A stretch of 6,632 bases of DNA, from contig DEPW01000078.1 in assembly GCA_002358965.1 (NCBI GenBank), positions 2,273 to 8,904 of the forward strand. The letters run 5' to 3'. Of the stretch, positions 6,107 to 6,632 are shown one piece after another. Source of the stretch: Bacteroidales bacterium UBA3382. GTDB lineage: Bacteria > Bacteroidota > Bacteroidia > Bacteroidales > UBA932. Within the stretch, counting starts at the first letter, position 1. The number at the start of each line of letters is the position of its first letter. Under the pieces are notes generated by a model. It was not told the origin of the DNA and made no database searches. It was given only the letters and a program-made list of their open reading frames with translations. A program made the translations under genes and the position numbers.

Positions 6107-6632
6107 CTACATGTACCGTCGCCTCTTGTCTATCAGCTTTACGGCCTTGCGGCTCTTGTCCGGGAAAAGCAGGGCGTTGTTTTCATTGACGGATACTATC
6201 TTTATGTCGGGAGCCACCCTTATGCGCGCACGAAAACGGTCTTTCATGTCTTTTACCACATCCAGCGGAAGTCCGTCAGGCCCTAACGGCACATATTTCA
6301 GACCTATCCGCACAGTCACATCGTCCGCACCTATTTCGTTGTCCGAAAGCACCACCACATAGTTTTCGAGATAAGGCGTATTGTCGCAGACATCGTTTAT
6401 CGCAGGAGGATATATCGTAGTACCTTTGAACTTTATCATGTGGTTTTTCCGGCCTATTATCGGCGAAATCCTCATGGTATTGCGTCCGCAGCCGCATTTT
6501 CCGTAATGGAAACGGGCCATGTCCCCCGTGCGGAAACGCAGCAGCGGCATCCCCTCGACACCGAGAGTGGTGACAACGAGTTCGCCTTCTCCGCCCTGCG
6601 GGACGGGCCTGCCTTCATCGTCGATAAGCTCG
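6107..6632 (-). CDS. Phenylacetate-CoA ligase family enzyme, C-terminal 174 residues
   Basis: This is the C-terminal part of an adenylate-forming (ANL) enzyme of the PaaK group, which joins aryl-acetic acids such as phenylacetate or indoleacetate to CoA using ATP, or runs in reverse to gain ATP. The visible part has GEGELVVTTLGVEGMPLL, then FRTGD (residues 33-37 of the fragment), whose aspartate binds the AMP ribose in the family, a CGCGR segment at 46-50, the hinge region IIGRKNHM at 58-65, and the mobile C-terminal domain ending SRKAVKLIDKRRRYM. K162 of the fragment is a candidate for the catalytic lysine, from memory of the PaaK alignment. Full-length members are about 430 residues, so roughly 60 percent lies beyond the right edge. 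In Bacteroidales such genes often sit beside indolepyruvate oxidoreductase genes; that cannot be seen here. Substrate is not determinable from this fragment. Confidence 0.9.
   Translation of the reverse strand, partial: ELIDDEGRPVPQGGEGELVVTTLGVEGMPLLRFRTGDMARFHYGKCGCGRNTMRISPIIGRKNHMIKFKGTTIYPPAINDVCDNTPYLENYVVVLSDNEIGADDVTVRIGLKYVPLGPDGLPLDVVKDMKDRFRARIRVAPDIKIVSVNENNALLFPDKSRKAVKLIDKRRRYM

Overview
This is an ordinary-looking chromosomal stretch from a bacterium that is most probably a member of the Bacteroidota (Bacteroidales). Three things point there. The protein sequences resemble Bacteroidales versions of their families. Most gene starts follow AT-rich leaders without a Shine-Dalgarno sequence. 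Several start regions carry octamers matching the Bacteroidota -7 promoter box TAnnTTTG. By eye the coding DNA is moderately GC-rich, with AT-rich short intergenic gaps, which would suit an Alistipes-like or related lineage. That last placement is inference only.

Layout from left to right: (1) a minus-strand UPF1/IGHMBP2-type superfamily 1 helicase whose last residues run off the left edge (1-1826). (2) A 98-base gap holding an intrinsic terminator for clpB and, directly after it, a promoter-like box for the helicase. (3) clpB on the minus strand (1925-4075), which encodes both AAA+ modules and the coiled-coil middle domain but has no N-terminal substrate-binding domain. (4) A 150-base gap with a strong terminator for the upstream operon, a short palindrome and the clpB leader. 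(5) A two-gene minus-strand operon: an uncharacterised 152-residue coiled-coil protein (4958-5416), then rsmI (4226-4954) three bases downstream. (6) A 61-base divergent promoter region. (7) tdk, thymidine kinase, on the plus strand (5478-6083). (8) The C-terminal 174 residues of a phenylacetate-CoA ligase family enzyme on the minus strand, running off the right edge (6107-6632) and convergent with tdk.

The genes cover protein disaggregation (ClpB), ribosome modification (RsmI), nucleotide salvage (Tdk), nucleic acid unwinding (helicase) and aryl-acid/CoA metabolism (PaaK-like). I see no phage, insertion sequence, CRISPR, tRNA or rRNA, and no obvious defence or mobile system. The points most worth a second look are the ClpB without an N-domain, the unknown protein coupled to rsmI, the face-to-face promoter boxes between that operon and tdk, and the intact zinc-binding cysteines in the thymidine kinase. 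No stretch over 300 bases lacks a gene.
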